Below are positions 7,309 through 17,600 of a stretch of 64,000 bases of DNA, piece by piece (position 1 is the first letter of the stretch; every line of letters starts with the position of its first letter). Both the position numbers and the translations under genes were made by a program. The notes below the pieces were generated by a model. That model had not been told where the DNA came from. It worked only from the letters and a program-made list of their open reading frames with translations, and ran no database searches. Source of the DNA: CG1-02-35-72 sp045046885 (GTDB taxonomy: Bacteria > Bacteroidota > Bacteroidia > Flavobacteriales > Flavobacteriaceae); contig JASFYX010000017.1 of NCBI GenBank assembly GCA_045046885.1, positions 1 through 64,000 of the forward strand, given 5' to 3'.

Positions 7309-10300
7309 TTAGCAACTAATAGTCTCTAAAATAGTAAGTCCTTTTTGAACCGAATCTATCTTTATAAAAGTAATCATCAAGCGTAAACCTTGACGGGTTT
7401 CCTTTTCTTTAATCACACAGTCTTTGGGGTGATTCTGTACATATTGCAACACTTTTGTAAAACTAGGCGATTGGTAAAAAGCACTTTGTTGGTCGGCTAC
7501 AAAATAGCCTATTAAACGTTTATTTTTTAAAATCACACGTTCTAAGCCCAGTGATTTGGCTATCCATTTTAACCTGACACTGTCTAACAAATCGTCTACC
7601 TGAACAGGTATGTTACCGAACCTATCTTTTAAATTTTGGGTGAATTCTAACAATTCTTCTTCGGTTTTTAAGGTGTTTAAATGGCGGTAGAGATTCAACC
7701 TTTCGGTAATAACATTTACATAATCATCGGGAAAGAGAATTTCAAAATCGGTATCTATTTGAACCTCTTTTACAAAATCTTTTACCGGTGCGTCCTTTTG
7801 ATTGTAGAGTTCTTTAAAGTCGCTTTCTTTAAGTTCTTCAATGGCTTCGTTTAGGATTTTCTGATAGGTTTCAAAACCAATATCGTTTATAAAACCGCTT
7901 TGTTCGCCACCCAATAAATCGCCAGCGCCACGAATTTCGAGATCTTTCATAGCAATCTGAAAGCCACTGCCTAAATCAGAAAATAATTCGAGCGCTTGAA
8001 TGCGTTTGCGTGCTTCGTCTGTCATCATATGATTCGGTGGCGTGATAAAATAACAAAAGGCTTTTTTGTTAGAGCGTCCTACTCTACCTCGCATTTGATG
8101 CAAATCTGAGAGTCCAAAATTATTGGCATTATTTATAAAAATAGTATTGGCATTGGGTACATCTAAACCACTTTCTACAATGGTTGTCGAAACCAAAACA
8201 TCAAATTCATTATCCATAAAATCCAACATTAATTTTTCTAATTTTTTACCCTCAATTCGGCCGTGACCGATACCAATTTTAGCATCGGGTAACAAGCGCT
8301 GTAACATTCCAGCCACCTCTTTTATGGTATCAATTCGGTTATGGATAAAAAATACTTGCCCGCCCCTCTGAATTTCGTACTGAATGGCATCACGTATTAT
8401 TGCTTCGCCAAAGCGGATGACATGCGTTTCTATAGGATAACGATTGGGTGGCGCTGTGTTAATTATGGACAAATCGCGTGCCGCCATTAACGAAAACTGC
8501 AATGTTCTAGGAATTGGTGTGGCTGTTAAAGTCAGTGTATCGACATTTTCTTTTATGGTTTTGAGTTTGTCTTTTACAGCTACGCCAAATTTTTGTTCTT
8601 CGTCAACCACTAAAAGACCTAAATCTTTAAATATGACACTTTTATTTACCAATTGATGTGTCCCTATAACGATATCAATTCTGCCATTTTCAAGTTCTGC
8701 TAAAACTTGAGTACGTTGTTTGGTGGTTCTAAATCTATTGAGATAATCTACCGAAACCGGAAAATCTTTTAGTCTTTCAGTAAATGTTTTAAAATGCTGA
8801 AAAGCCAAAATGGTTGTAGGCACTAAAATAGCGACTTGTTTACCATTATCAACAGCTTTAAAAGCGGCACGTATAGCCACTTCGGTTTTACCAAAACCAA
8901 CATCGCCACAAACCAATCTATCCATAGGACGCTCATTTTCCATATCGACTTTTACGTCTTGCGTAGCTTTGTATTGGTCTGGTGTATCTTCAAATATAAA
9001 ACTGGCTTCTAATTCGTTTTGCAAATAACTATCTGGATTAAAAGCAAAACCTTTTTGCATTTTACGTTTGGCGTACAGTTTTATGAGGTCGTAGGCAATT
9101 TGCTTGACACGGGTTTTGGTTTTTTGTTTTAACTTTTGCCAAGCACCCGAGCCGAGTTTGTAAATTTTAGGAGCTGCCCCATCTTTACCATTGAATTTGG
9201 CAATTTTGTGTAAGGCATGAATGCTGATATATAGAATATCACGATCTGCATAAACCAATTTTATAGCTTCTTGTGTTTTACCCGCTACGTCAATTTTTTG
9301 AAGACCTCCAAAACGTCCGATTCCGTGGTCGATATGAGTTACATAATCGCCTATTTCAAGATTTGTCAATTCTTTTAAAGTGATAGATTGCTTTTTAGCA
9401 AAGCCATTTTTAAGTCGGAATTTATGATAGCGTTCAAATATTTGATGGTCTGTATAACAGACTATTTTAGCTTTTTCGTCTATAAACCCTTGAAATAAAG
9501 GATAAACCAAAGTTTTGTAAGAAACCGTAGCATCTAACTCGTTAAAAATATCGTGAAAACGTTGCGCTTGTTTATCATTGGTACAACACAAATAGTTTGT
9601 ATAACCCTTATTAGAATTAATTTTTAAATTTTCAAGAAGTAAATCGAATTGTTTGTTAAAAGCCGGTTGTGGTTTGGTGTACCAAGCGATATTTAAAGTA
9701 TCTTCTTGTGTGCTATTGACATTGACCAAAGTGAAGTCTTTTAACTGACTTTCTATCAGCTTGCCGTTACAAAACAAGTCGGCCGGTTTCATATGCTCCA
9801 AAAGCGTATCTAAATTGTTAAAAGCTTCTTCGGCTTTCACAAATAAGCTGTCTAATTTTTGCGACACCATTTTGACATCTTTCGCAAAAACAACCGTTTT
9901 AGCCGAAATATATTTTAAAAAGGAAGCGCGTTTTTCTTCCAGCGTTTTATTCTCAACATTAGGCAAAATGCTCAATTTGTTGATTTTATTAATCGATAAT
10001 TGTGTTTCTACATCAAAGGTGCGAATGCTTTCAACCTCATCTCCAAAAAAGGAAATACGATACGGCTCGTCATTTGCAAACGAAAAGACGTCAATTATCC
10101 CACCACGTACGGCAAATTCGCCTGGTTCTGACACAAAATCAACACGCTCAAATTGCAATTCAAACAGGAGTTCATTGATAAAATCGAGTGACAACTCCTG
10201 ACCTATCACTAATTTTAAAGTGTTTTTGTTAAGCTCGGCTTTGGTAACCACTTTTTCGAATAAGGCTTCGGGATAGGTTAGAATTAAAGCCGGTTTTTTT

Positions 10301-10644
10301 TGTGAATTGATACGGTTTAAAACTTCGGCACGCAACAGTATGTTGGCATTATTGGTTTCCTCTACCTGATAGGGTCTTCTATACGAGCCCGGGTAAAACA
10401 ACACTTCTTTATCGCCTAAAAGTTGCTCTAAATCATTGAGGTAATAAGCCGCTTCTTCTTTGTCGTTAAGAATTACAAGAAATGGTAAATCGGCTTTTTT
10501 AAAGGCTCCAGAAATAGCAAAAGACAATGCAGAGCCAACCAAATTTGTAATTGAAATTTGTTGTGCATTGTTTTTTATAGCTTTTACCAAGGCTAAAACC
10601 TCGGTATTTTGCTCTAAAGTAGCAACTAATTTTTGCTTGCTCAA
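7309..10644 (-). CDS. mfd: Transcription-repair coupling factor
   Basis: ATP-driven DNA translocase that removes stalled RNA polymerase from lesions and recruits UvrA. The 1111-residue protein has the full family layout: an N-terminal UvrB-homology region (about 1-300), a CarD-like RNA-polymerase interaction domain around IGDYVTHIDHGIGRFGGL (about residue 430), and RecG-like helicase motifs including Walker A GDVGFGKTEVA (about 578) and the DEEQ box in VVDEEQKFGV (about 681). It continues with TATPIPRTLQ, the QMRGRVGRS motif and a C-terminal TRCF domain. No inactivating change is visible. It is probably monocistronic, with a TAnnTTTG box just upstream. Confidence 0.97.
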   Translation of the reverse strand: MSKQKLVATLEQNTEVLALVKAIKNNAQQISITNLVGSALSFAISGAFKKADLPFLVILNDKEEAAYYLNDLEQLLGDKEVLFYPGSYRRPYQVEETNNANILLRAEVLNRINSQKKPALILTYPEALFEKVVTKAELNKNTLKLVIGQELSLDFINELLFELQFERVDFVSEPGEFAVRGGIIDVFSFANDEPYRISFFGDEVESIRTFDVETQLSINKINKLSILPNVENKTLEEKRASFLKYISAKTVVFAKDVKMVSQKLDSLFVKAEEAFNNLDTLLEHMKPADLFCNGKLIESQLKDFTLVNVNSTQEDTLNIAWYTKPQPAFNKQFDLLLENLKINSNKGYTNYLCCTNDKQAQRFHDIFNELDATVSYKTLVYPLFQGFIDEKAKIVCYTDHQIFERYHKFRLKNGFAKKQSITLKELTNLEIGDYVTHIDHGIGRFGGLQKIDVAGKTQEAIKLVYADRDILYISIHALHKIAKFNGKDGAAPKIYKLGSGAWQKLKQKTKTRVKQIAYDLIKLYAKRKMQKGFAFNPDSYLQNELEASFIFEDTPDQYKATQDVKVDMENERPMDRLVCGDVGFGKTEVAIRAAFKAVDNGKQVAILVPTTILAFQHFKTFTERLKDFPVSVDYLNRFRTTKQRTQVLAELENGRIDIVIGTHQLVNKSVIFKDLGLLVVDEEQKFGVAVKDKLKTIKENVDTLTLTATPIPRTLQFSLMAARDLSIINTAPPNRYPIETHVIRFGEAIIRDAIQYEIQRGGQVFFIHNRIDTIKEVAGMLQRLLPDAKIGIGHGRIEGKKLEKLMLDFMDNEFDVLVSTTIVESGLDVPNANTIFINNANNFGLSDLHQMRGRVGRSNKKAFCYFITPPNHMMTDEARKRIQALELFSDLGSGFQIAMKDLEIRGAGDLLGGEQSGFINDIGFETYQKILNEAIEELKESDFKELYNQKDAPVKDFVKEVQIDTDFEILFPDDYVNVITERLNLYRHLNTLKTEEELLEFTQNLKDRFGNIPVQVDDLLDSVRLKWIAKSLGLERVILKNKRLIGYFVADQQSAFYQSPSFTKVLQYVQNHPKDCVIKEKETRQGLRLMITFIKIDSVQKGLTILETISC

Positions 10645-10661
10645 AGCTTAAAAATTTTGGG

Positions 10662-10669
10662 CAAAGATA
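10662..10669 (-). promoter_or_regulatory. Putative mfd promoter -7 element
   Basis: Reads TATCTTTG on the minus strand (TAnnTTTG consensus), 17 nt before the mfd start codon. No TTG is found at the expected -33 distance, so only the -7 element is supported. Confidence 0.4.
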
Positions 10670-10739
10670 GGTTTTAGTTGTTAATTATTTAAGGATTTTA
10701 GATGTAATACAAGCACCTCTTTGTGCAACTTATTATTTG

Positions 10740-10785
10740 CTTTGTGTAGCTTTGTGAAATAGCTATAACACAAAGAATTACAAAG
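10740..10785. repeat. Imperfect inverted repeat between mfd and the aminotransferase gene
   Basis: CTTTGTGTAGCTTTGTG (10740-10756) faces CACAAAGAATTACAAAG (10769-10785). The arms are 17 nt with several mismatches. This CTTTGTG...CACAAAG style of element is frequent between genes in Bacteroidota. It lies just after the minus-strand aminotransferase stop codon and may serve as a terminator. Confidence 0.55.
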
Positions 10786-10803
10786 ATTCACTAATTATTT
10801 ATG

Positions 10804-11949
10804 TTATTTAAAACAACTTACAAACCTATCAAAATCGGCTTTGGTGTTATACACATTAGGAGCTACACGAATAGCTTTTCCTCTAAAAGACACATATATT
10901 TTTTGTACATTAAAACGTGCTTTAAGCTTATCTACATCAATTGTATCAGGTAAATAAATTCCAAATAAATGTTTGGCGCGGTAATCTGCTTCTTCAATAA
11001 AGCAACCCAAATCTCTTAAATTGTCAATAGCTTCTCGTGAAATTTCTTGACAATAATCTTGAATATTTTGCGGCTGCCACTTGAGGATTTGTTCAATAGC
11101 CGCCGTTAACATCGGAGTATAAACAAAATTACTGACTTCTCCCATATTATAACGACCGGCACCAGATTGGTAACGCGATTCGTAGTTAACCAAATCAGCA
11201 AAATCCTGACTGTTGTAACGGTTAATCCAATTTTCTTCTATGGGATTACCGTCATTAAATTTTTCTGAATAATACGCTACGCCCAAACCATAAGCACCCA
11301 TCAGCCATTTATAGCCAGCACACACTAATGCATCAGGTTGTATTTTTTCGACCGAAAAAGGCAAAGCACCTACACTTTGGGTACCGTCAATGATTAATAA
11401 GGCATCATTTTCTTTGGTTTTTTTTCGAATAGCTTTCAAATCAAATAAAGTTCCGTCTGCCCAATGCACATGCGGCACAGCTACCACCGCTGTTTTAGCA
11501 GTGATACTGTTTAAAATACGCTTGTTCCATTCTTGACCGCGATTCGCTTTTAAATCGGGTGCTTTAACCGTAATTATTTTGGCTTTGTATTTATCAGTCA
11601 ATTTTTGCCATATATAAATATTACTAGGAAATTGTTCTTGCAATACCAATATTTCGTCATCCGCTTTAAGTGAAATATTATTGGCAACCGTAGCCAAACC
11701 GTAAGAAACCGAAGGAATTATAGCAATTTGCTCGGCTTCTTTTACATCGATAAGTTTTGCAAATATTTGTTTGAGCTTTTTGGTTGGCTCAAAAAAATCA
11801 TCACCAAAAATCTTGGTTGGATTTTGTTTTTGTAAAAGCGCTTTTTGCCCTATCTCTGCAACGGCATTTGAAAGTGGCGCCATATAAGCACCATTAAGAT
11901 AAGTCACATCGGTTGGAAGGCTAAATAAATGAGATTGATTGCTAAGCAT
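10804..11949 (-). CDS. Aminotransferase class V-fold PLP-dependent enzyme
   Basis: A 381-residue fold-type I PLP enzyme of the class V group, which includes isopenicillin-N epimerase-like and cysteine desulfurase-like proteins. Visible features are the N-terminal VTYLNGAYMAPLS, the cofactor aspartate region LLIIDGTQSVGALPF (about residue 180-195), and the Schiff-base lysine in VCAGYKWLMGAYGLG (about residue 215). The short active-site loop with a catalytic cysteine used by SufS/IscS is not evident, so a sulfur role is unlikely. The substrate cannot be assigned. The gene is divergent from the metal repressor gene, with a TATATTTG box 12 nt before its start, and could share control with it. Confidence 0.85.
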   Translation of the reverse strand: MLSNQSHLFSLPTDVTYLNGAYMAPLSNAVAEIGQKALLQKQNPTKIFGDDFFEPTKKLKQIFAKLIDVKEAEQIAIIPSVSYGLATVANNISLKADDEILVLQEQFPSNIYIWQKLTDKYKAKIITVKAPDLKANRGQEWNKRILNSITAKTAVVAVPHVHWADGTLFDLKAIRKKTKENDALLIIDGTQSVGALPFSVEKIQPDALVCAGYKWLMGAYGLGVAYYSEKFNDGNPIEENWINRYNSQDFADLVNYESRYQSGAGRYNMGEVSNFVYTPMLTAAIEQILKWQPQNIQDYCQEISREAIDNLRDLGCFIEEADYRAKHLFGIYLPDTIDVDKLKARFNVQKIYVSFRGKAIRVAPNVYNTKADFDRFVSCFK

Positions 11950-11960
11950 ATTTTTTATGT

Positions 11961-11968
11961 CAAATATA
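11961..11968 (-). promoter_or_regulatory. Putative -7 element for the aminotransferase gene
   Basis: Reads TATATTTG on the minus strand, 12 nt before the start codon. The repressor-type palindrome at 11995-12010 lies 26 nt further upstream, so joint control with the divergent metal operon is possible. Confidence 0.45.
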
Positions 11969-11994
11969 GTACTAATAAATAGTTTTTAATAATT

Positions 11995-12010
11995 TTTAGA
12001 CAAGTCTAAA
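11995..12010. promoter_or_regulatory. Operator palindrome for the DtxR/MntR-like repressor
   Basis: TTTAGACAAGTCTAAA is a perfect 7-bp-arm palindrome with an AA centre. It lies 8 nt upstream of the -7 box of the repressor-transporter operon, exactly where the -33 element should be. DtxR/MntR-family repressors bind palindromes of this size and style (TTAGG/CCTAA-like arms). Binding here would block RNA polymerase, giving autoregulation of the repressor and metal-dependent control of the transporter. Confidence 0.65.
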
Positions 12011-12018
12011 TTTTATTT

Positions 12019-12026
12019 TATATTTG
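12019..12026 (+). promoter_or_regulatory. -7 element of the metal-regulator/transporter operon
   Basis: TATATTTG matches TAnnTTTG, with the start codon at 12044, which leaves a very short leader. The -33 position is occupied by the palindrome at 11995-12010 and has no TTG. Confidence 0.55.
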
Positions 12027-12043
12027 CCTAAATATTTTTATCG

Positions 12044-12697
12044 ATGTCGCAAGCCGAAGAGAATTATTTAAAAGCCATTTTTGCCTTACAATCGGAATTT
12101 GGAAAAAATTTAAGCACCAATTTAGTTGCAAAAAAGATGGCTACAAAGCCATCTTCGGTAACCGATATGCTTAAAAAACTAGCTCTCAAAAATTTTGTTG
12201 TTTACAAAAAATATCAAGGTGTACATCTTACAAAAAAAGGAAGTGATTTAGCTAAAAATGTTATTAGAAAGCACCGTTTGTGGGAGACCTTTCTCGTCAA
12301 TAAATTAAATTTTAATTGGCATGAAGTTCACGATATTGCCGAACAATTAGAACATGTAAAATCGGCAATACTTATTGATAAACTCGACGCTTTTTTAGGT
12401 CATCCTAAAAGTGATCCGCATGGCGACCCTATTCCAGACAATAAAGGCAATCTACCCCAGCCTGAACAGGTTTTTTTAGCAAACATGGCTCTTAATACAA
12501 GCTGTATTTTAAGAGGTGTTAAAGATTCATCTGACGTGTTTTTAAGTTACTTAAATCAGAAAAACATCCGTTTAGGAAGTCTCATTAAAGTAGAACAAAT
12601 AGAGGTATTTGATATGAGTATGCAAATAAAAGTTGATGAGGAGCTTATAAATATTTCACAAAAAACAGCCAACAATTTAATTGTATCAAAACTATGA
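12044..12697 (+). CDS. Metal-dependent transcriptional regulator, DtxR/MntR family
   Basis: A 217-residue iron/manganese-responsive repressor. The N-terminal winged helix (about 1-60, SQAEENYLKAIFALQ, TKPSSVTDMLKKLALKNFV) is followed by the metal-binding dimerisation domain (about 62-125), with the family residues in KHRLWETFLVNKLNFNWHEV, AEQLEHV and LGHPKSDPHGDPIP. The C-terminal FeoA/SH3-like domain (about 150-217) is present. The stop codon overlaps the ATG of the Nramp transporter (ATGA), so the two are translationally coupled. A palindromic operator overlaps the promoter. Metal identity (Mn or Fe) cannot be decided from sequence alone, though pairing with an Nramp importer suggests manganese. 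Confidence 0.9.
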   Translation: MSQAEENYLKAIFALQSEFGKNLSTNLVAKKMATKPSSVTDMLKKLALKNFVVYKKYQGVHLTKKGSDLAKNVIRKHRLWETFLVNKLNFNWHEVHDIAEQLEHVKSAILIDKLDAFLGHPKSDPHGDPIPDNKGNLPQPEQVFLANMALNTSCILRGVKDSSDVFLSYLNQKNIRLGSLIKVEQIEVFDMSMQIKVDEELINISQKTANNLIVSKL

Positions 12698-14577
12698 TGC
12701 CTCATTTTAAAAAATCGTTAGAAGAAGTTCATGCCACGGTTGATACAACGGCAAAAAAAGGTTTTTTTAAGAAACTTTTTGCCTTTATGGGACCTGCTTA
12801 TTTGGTTAGTGTGGGTTATATGGATCCGGGTAATTGGGCTACAGACATTGCCGGAGGTAGCCAATTTGGATATACCTTAATTTGGGTTTTACTTATGTCT
12901 AATATCATGGCAGTTGTATTACAAAGTTTAAGTGCCCGATTGGGTATTGTACGTGGTCGTGATTTGGCACAAGCTTGTAAAGAAACCTATCCCCCTTTTG
13001 TAAATATCAGTTTATACGTTATGGCCGAAATTGCCATTATTGCTACCGATTTAGCCGAAGTTTTAGGTATGGCCATAGGTTTACAATTGCTTTTTGACAT
13101 CCCTCTATTGTGGGGTGTTGCTTTAACCTTTTTAGATACTTTTATTCTGCTCTTTCTCATCAATAAAGGCATGCGAAAAATGGAAGCTTTTATTTTAGCT
13201 CTTGTGGTTATTATAGGCAGTGCTTTTTTTATTGAAATGATTTTGGCTAAACCTCATATACCAGATTTAATGGCAGGGTTTATTCCTTCTATACCCAACA
13301 ATACAGCTTTATATATTGCCATTGGTATCATTGGGGCTACAGTAATGCCTCATAATTTATATCTGCATTCGTCTTTAGTACAGAGTAGAAAATTTGCTAA
13401 AACTAAAATCAAGATTAAGGAAGCTATTAAGTTTAATTTAATCGACTCTGTCATTGCTTTAAACTTGGCCTTTTTTGTCAATGCAGCCATCTTAGTTTTG
13501 GCGGCTGCCACTTTTTATAAAGTAGGGATGTATCATGTAGAAGAAATTCAGGATGCGCATAAATTATTAGCACCCCTTTTAGGTACCAAATTAGCCCCCA
13601 TTCTTTTTGCTATTGCTCTTATTGCAGCAGGACAAAGCTCTACTTTAACAGGCACATTAGCTGGACAAATTATTATGGAAGGCTTTATAAATTTCAGAAT
13701 TCAACCTTGGGCTAGACGTATGATTACGAGACTATTGGCTATTATTCCTGCCGTAATCGTTTTAATTTATTTTGGCGAATCATACACAGGTAAACTACTC
13801 ATTTTAAGTCAGGTAGTATTGAGTTTACAATTGGGTTTTGCTGTTATTCCGCTTATTCATTTTGTGAGTGATAAAAAGTTTATGCGCGATTTTACCATCA
13901 AACGACCCACCAAAATAGCTTCTTGGATAATTGCTCTAATAATAATAGCTTTAAATGGTAAATTGGTTTTTAGTGAAATTAATGATTGGGTTGGCTCGAG
14001 TACACATCCAACGCTCTTATTATTGATGATGATTCCTTTTTTATTACTGATATTAGGTATTCTTCTCTATATAAGTTTTGTACCACTTATTAAAAAAAGT
14101 AGTGAGCAACAGTCGCGTAAATTTCATACCAATATTACAGCTCCTAGTAACTTACAAAAACAAGAATTTAATAAAATAACATTGGCGTTAGATTTTTCTG
14201 AAATAGATAACAGCGTCATTCAACACGCTTTGTCTTTAGGAAACAAAGAAACCCAATATCAATTTATACATATTGTAGAAAGTGCTACTGCTATAGTTTA
14301 TGGTGAAGACACAGACGATTACGAAACCACTAGCGATAAAAAAGTATTAGAAAATTACGCCTCATCTATACAAAAATTAGGTTATAATGTAACTTCTAAT
14401 TTAGGTTATGGCAGTCCTAAAAAAGCCATCCCAGAATTGGTAAACAGTTTTAATAGCGATGTTTTAGTATTGGGTTCTCACGGTCATAAATGGTTTAAAG
14501 ATTTAATATTTGGTACCACAATTAACGCCGTAAGACACAGTGTTAAAATTCCTGTTTTAATTGTTAGAAACGATTAA
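12694..14577 (+). CDS. Nramp divalent metal transporter fused to a UspA domain
   Basis: A 627-residue inner-membrane protein. Residues about 20-440 form the Nramp (MntH-like) transporter with eleven or so membrane helices. The metal-site motif of helix 1, VGYMDPGNWATD, and of helix 6, ATVMPHNLYLHSS, are intact. After a hydrophobic region comes a cytoplasmic universal stress protein domain (about 480-627), starting KITLALDFSEIDNSV and containing the nucleotide-binding GSHGHKWFKDLIFGTT motif near the C-terminus. It therefore links H+-coupled Mn/Fe import to a probable ATP-sensing domain. It overlaps the upstream repressor gene by 4 nt and shares its operator-controlled promoter. Confidence 0.92.
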   Translation: MMPHFKKSLEEVHATVDTTAKKGFFKKLFAFMGPAYLVSVGYMDPGNWATDIAGGSQFGYTLIWVLLMSNIMAVVLQSLSARLGIVRGRDLAQACKETYPPFVNISLYVMAEIAIIATDLAEVLGMAIGLQLLFDIPLLWGVALTFLDTFILLFLINKGMRKMEAFILALVVIIGSAFFIEMILAKPHIPDLMAGFIPSIPNNTALYIAIGIIGATVMPHNLYLHSSLVQSRKFAKTKIKIKEAIKFNLIDSVIALNLAFFVNAAILVLAAATFYKVGMYHVEEIQDAHKLLAPLLGTKLAPILFAIALIAAGQSSTLTGTLAGQIIMEGFINFRIQPWARRMITRLLAIIPAVIVLIYFGESYTGKLLILSQVVLSLQLGFAVIPLIHFVSDKKFMRDFTIKRPTKIASWIIALIIIALNGKLVFSEINDWVGSSTHPTLLLLMMIPFLLLILGILLYISFVPLIKKSSEQQSRKFHTNITAPSNLQKQEFNKITLALDFSEIDNSVIQHALSLGNKETQYQFIHIVESATAIVYGEDTDDYETTSDKKVLENYASSIQKLGYNVTSNLGYGSPKKAIPELVNSFNSDVLVLGSHGHKWFKDLIFGTTINAVRHSVKIPVLIVRND

Positions 14578-14640
14578 TTTTTAGCAATTTTACATCTTCC
14601 TTTTGACCTAAAATGATTAATTTGCCCTAAAATTCAATCC

Positions 14641-17600
14641 GTGCAAACGCCGTCTTTATTTAAAGTTTATAATGCCTCTGCCGGTAGCGGTAAAACTTTT
14701 ACACTTGTAAAAGAGTATTTAAAAATTGTGCTCAATACTACAGATGTTTTTACTTTTCAGAAAATTTTAGCCATCACTTTTACCAATAAGGCCGCCAATG
14801 AAATGAAAGAACGTGTTCTTAATAATTTACACGCTTTCGCGGATGGTAATTTTAACGATATGGCACAAAAAATCTGTCAAGAAATAGCCATTGATAAGAC
14901 TATTTTGCAAAAAAGAGCTTCAAATATTTTAAGAGAAATTATAAACAACTATTCAGCTTTTGCCATTACCACAATCGACAGTTTTACGTATAAAATCATC
15001 CGCAGTTTTGCTTTTGACTTAGGCCTTTCGCTCAACTTTGACGTTGAATTAAATAGCCAAAACATTTTAGAAGAAACTGTAAATAATTTAATTTCTAAAA
15101 TGGGAAAAGACGACAATCTAACCAAAACACTTTTACGTTTTGCACTTTTTAAATGGCAAAAAGACGAAACATGGGATGTGACTTTTGCCCTTAACACTGT
15201 TGCCAAACTTTTGGTAAAAGAGGATGCCGTAAGCGAACTCGAAAAACTAAAAGACAAAACCCTAGACGATTATTTAAATCTCCATAAAAAACTAAAAAAA
15301 CAAATAACTTTATTTGATACCGATATCCATAAATTAGCTACACAAGGGCAACAAATTATTACAGAAATAAACGTTTCTAAAAAAGCTTATGCCGGAGGTG
15401 GCGACTATCCTAGTTTTATTACAAAACTTCTAGATAAAAATTACGATATAAACTTTGAAGGACGCCTTGCCAAAAGTATCGCCAAAAATAGTTGGAATAG
15501 CGCAAAAGCTACCTTTGAAGAATGTAGTGCTATTGAGTCTAGATTAGAAGCGCTTGAAAAAATCTATTTTGAAATTAAATACTACTTTGACACGCAGCAT
15601 AAAAATTATATTTTAGCACAATTGGCTATAAAAAATATTATTCCGTTATCGGTTTTAAGTCAGCTAAATAGGGGCTTAACCGATTACAAATTAGATAATA
15701 ATATCCGATTAAATTCCGAATTTAACACGCTTATTAGAAAACATATAAAAGAAGAACCCGTACCTTTTATCTACGAAAAATTAGGCGAAAAATACAGTCA
15801 TTTTTTTATAGACGAAATGCAAGATACCTCCGTTTTTCAATGGGAAAATTTAATACCTTTAATCAGTAATGCTTTACATCAGCCCAATGGGAGTTTGTTT
15901 TTGGTAGGCGATGCCAAACAGGCTATTTACCGTTGGCGTGGCGGTAAAGCACAGCAATTTATAGACCTTACTTTAGATGAAAATCCGTTTTTTATAGAAA
16001 AGAAAGTCGAAACACTGCCGACAAATTTTCGCAGCTTTTCTCAAATTATTCACTTTAATAATGACTTTTTTGAAAGCGCTTCAAAATATTTATCAAACCC
16101 AACTTATCAAGCTCTTTATAAGGATAACAGTGCTCAAAAAACAACTGATAAAATAGGCGGTTATGTGCAGATAGATTTTTTAGAAAAAGGGCTTTCTGGA
16201 GAAGATAAAACCAATGCTTATGCCGAAAATATTCTCAATATTTTACAAAATTTAGATACGTCCTATCCTTTTGGAGATGTTTGTATTTTGGTAAGAAAAA
16301 AAGGAGATGGCGCTAAAATTGCCAGTATTTTAAGTGCGCACGGGTATGACATAATGACTTCGGAATCTTTACTACTCATCAATTCAGTAAAGGTTAATTT
16401 TATATTAAATTTTTTAAACTATTTGGCCGATAATTCTAACAAAAAAGCTTTAGCAGACGTCCTTATTTTTCTTCACCAATATCTCGAAATAAAAATTGCT
16501 ATTCACGATTTTATAAGCTCATTTTTAAACCTTTCGTCTATTGAAGTGTTTAAAAAATTCACTTCTTTAAATATCAATTTTTCTGATAAATTATTTAACG
16601 AGCAGTCGTTGTATCAATCTGTAGCTTATTTGATTCGCAGTTTTAAATTAATTAAGAATTCTGATGCTTTTATACAATTCTTTTTAGAGGAAGTCTTAAA
16701 TTTTGAACAAAAACAACAAGGAGCACTCACGTCCTTTTTAGAGCATTTTGAAAACAATAAAGAAAATTTTAGTGTGGTGTCCTCAAAAAACGAACACGCC
16801 ATCACTATTTTAACCATCCATAAAGCCAAAGGCCTTGAATTTCCCATTGTTATTTTTCCGAATAACGTAACTATCCATTACGAAAAAGATCCCACAGAAT
16901 GGTACAAGCCTAAAGAGCCAGTTGCTTTTAATAATTTTGACACTTTACTTATAAATGGCGGTCCTAAATTAGAAAAAACGGATGCGGTTGGACAAGCCCT
17001 TTACAAAAAAACAAAAGAAGCTTTAGAACTCGATAATTTGAATTTATTGTATGTAGGTTTAACACGCGCCGTTGAACAATTATACCTCGTTACCGAGCAG
17101 CCTCCCACTAGGAATTCTAAAAGCATTACTTACAGTTTGATGTACGAAGATTATCTAAAAGAGCAAGGCTACTGGCAAGCGGGACAAAACAGCTATTCTT
17201 TTGGTTCTAAAGAACGTCCCAAACATCCCTCTTTAGAAGAAAAGGAAACGCAAACAAACATTCTTAAAGTCAGACATATTTCTACTGATTGGCAATCGCA
17301 TAACATACACATAGTACCAAGCGCATCAAAATATTGGAATAAAGAAATGAAAGATGCGGCCGAATTCGGAACCCTCTTACACGATATTTTAGCACAAATA
17401 TTAACAGCAGACGACATTAACACTGTTCTAGACAGCTATTTTAAAATGGGTAAAATAAGTGCTTTAGATGTGGCTAATTTTCGAAAACTTATTTTGCAAA
17501 TTGTAAATCACCTGGAATTAAAAAACTATTACGCTGTAAATACCACTGTTTATAATGAATGTGAAATTGTTACCGCCAATAAAGAATTAATCAGGTTAGA

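Noticed and set aside
10804..11949. Aminotransferase considered as a SufS/IscS cysteine desulfurase
   Set aside because: The active-site cysteine loop and suf/isc neighbours are missing.
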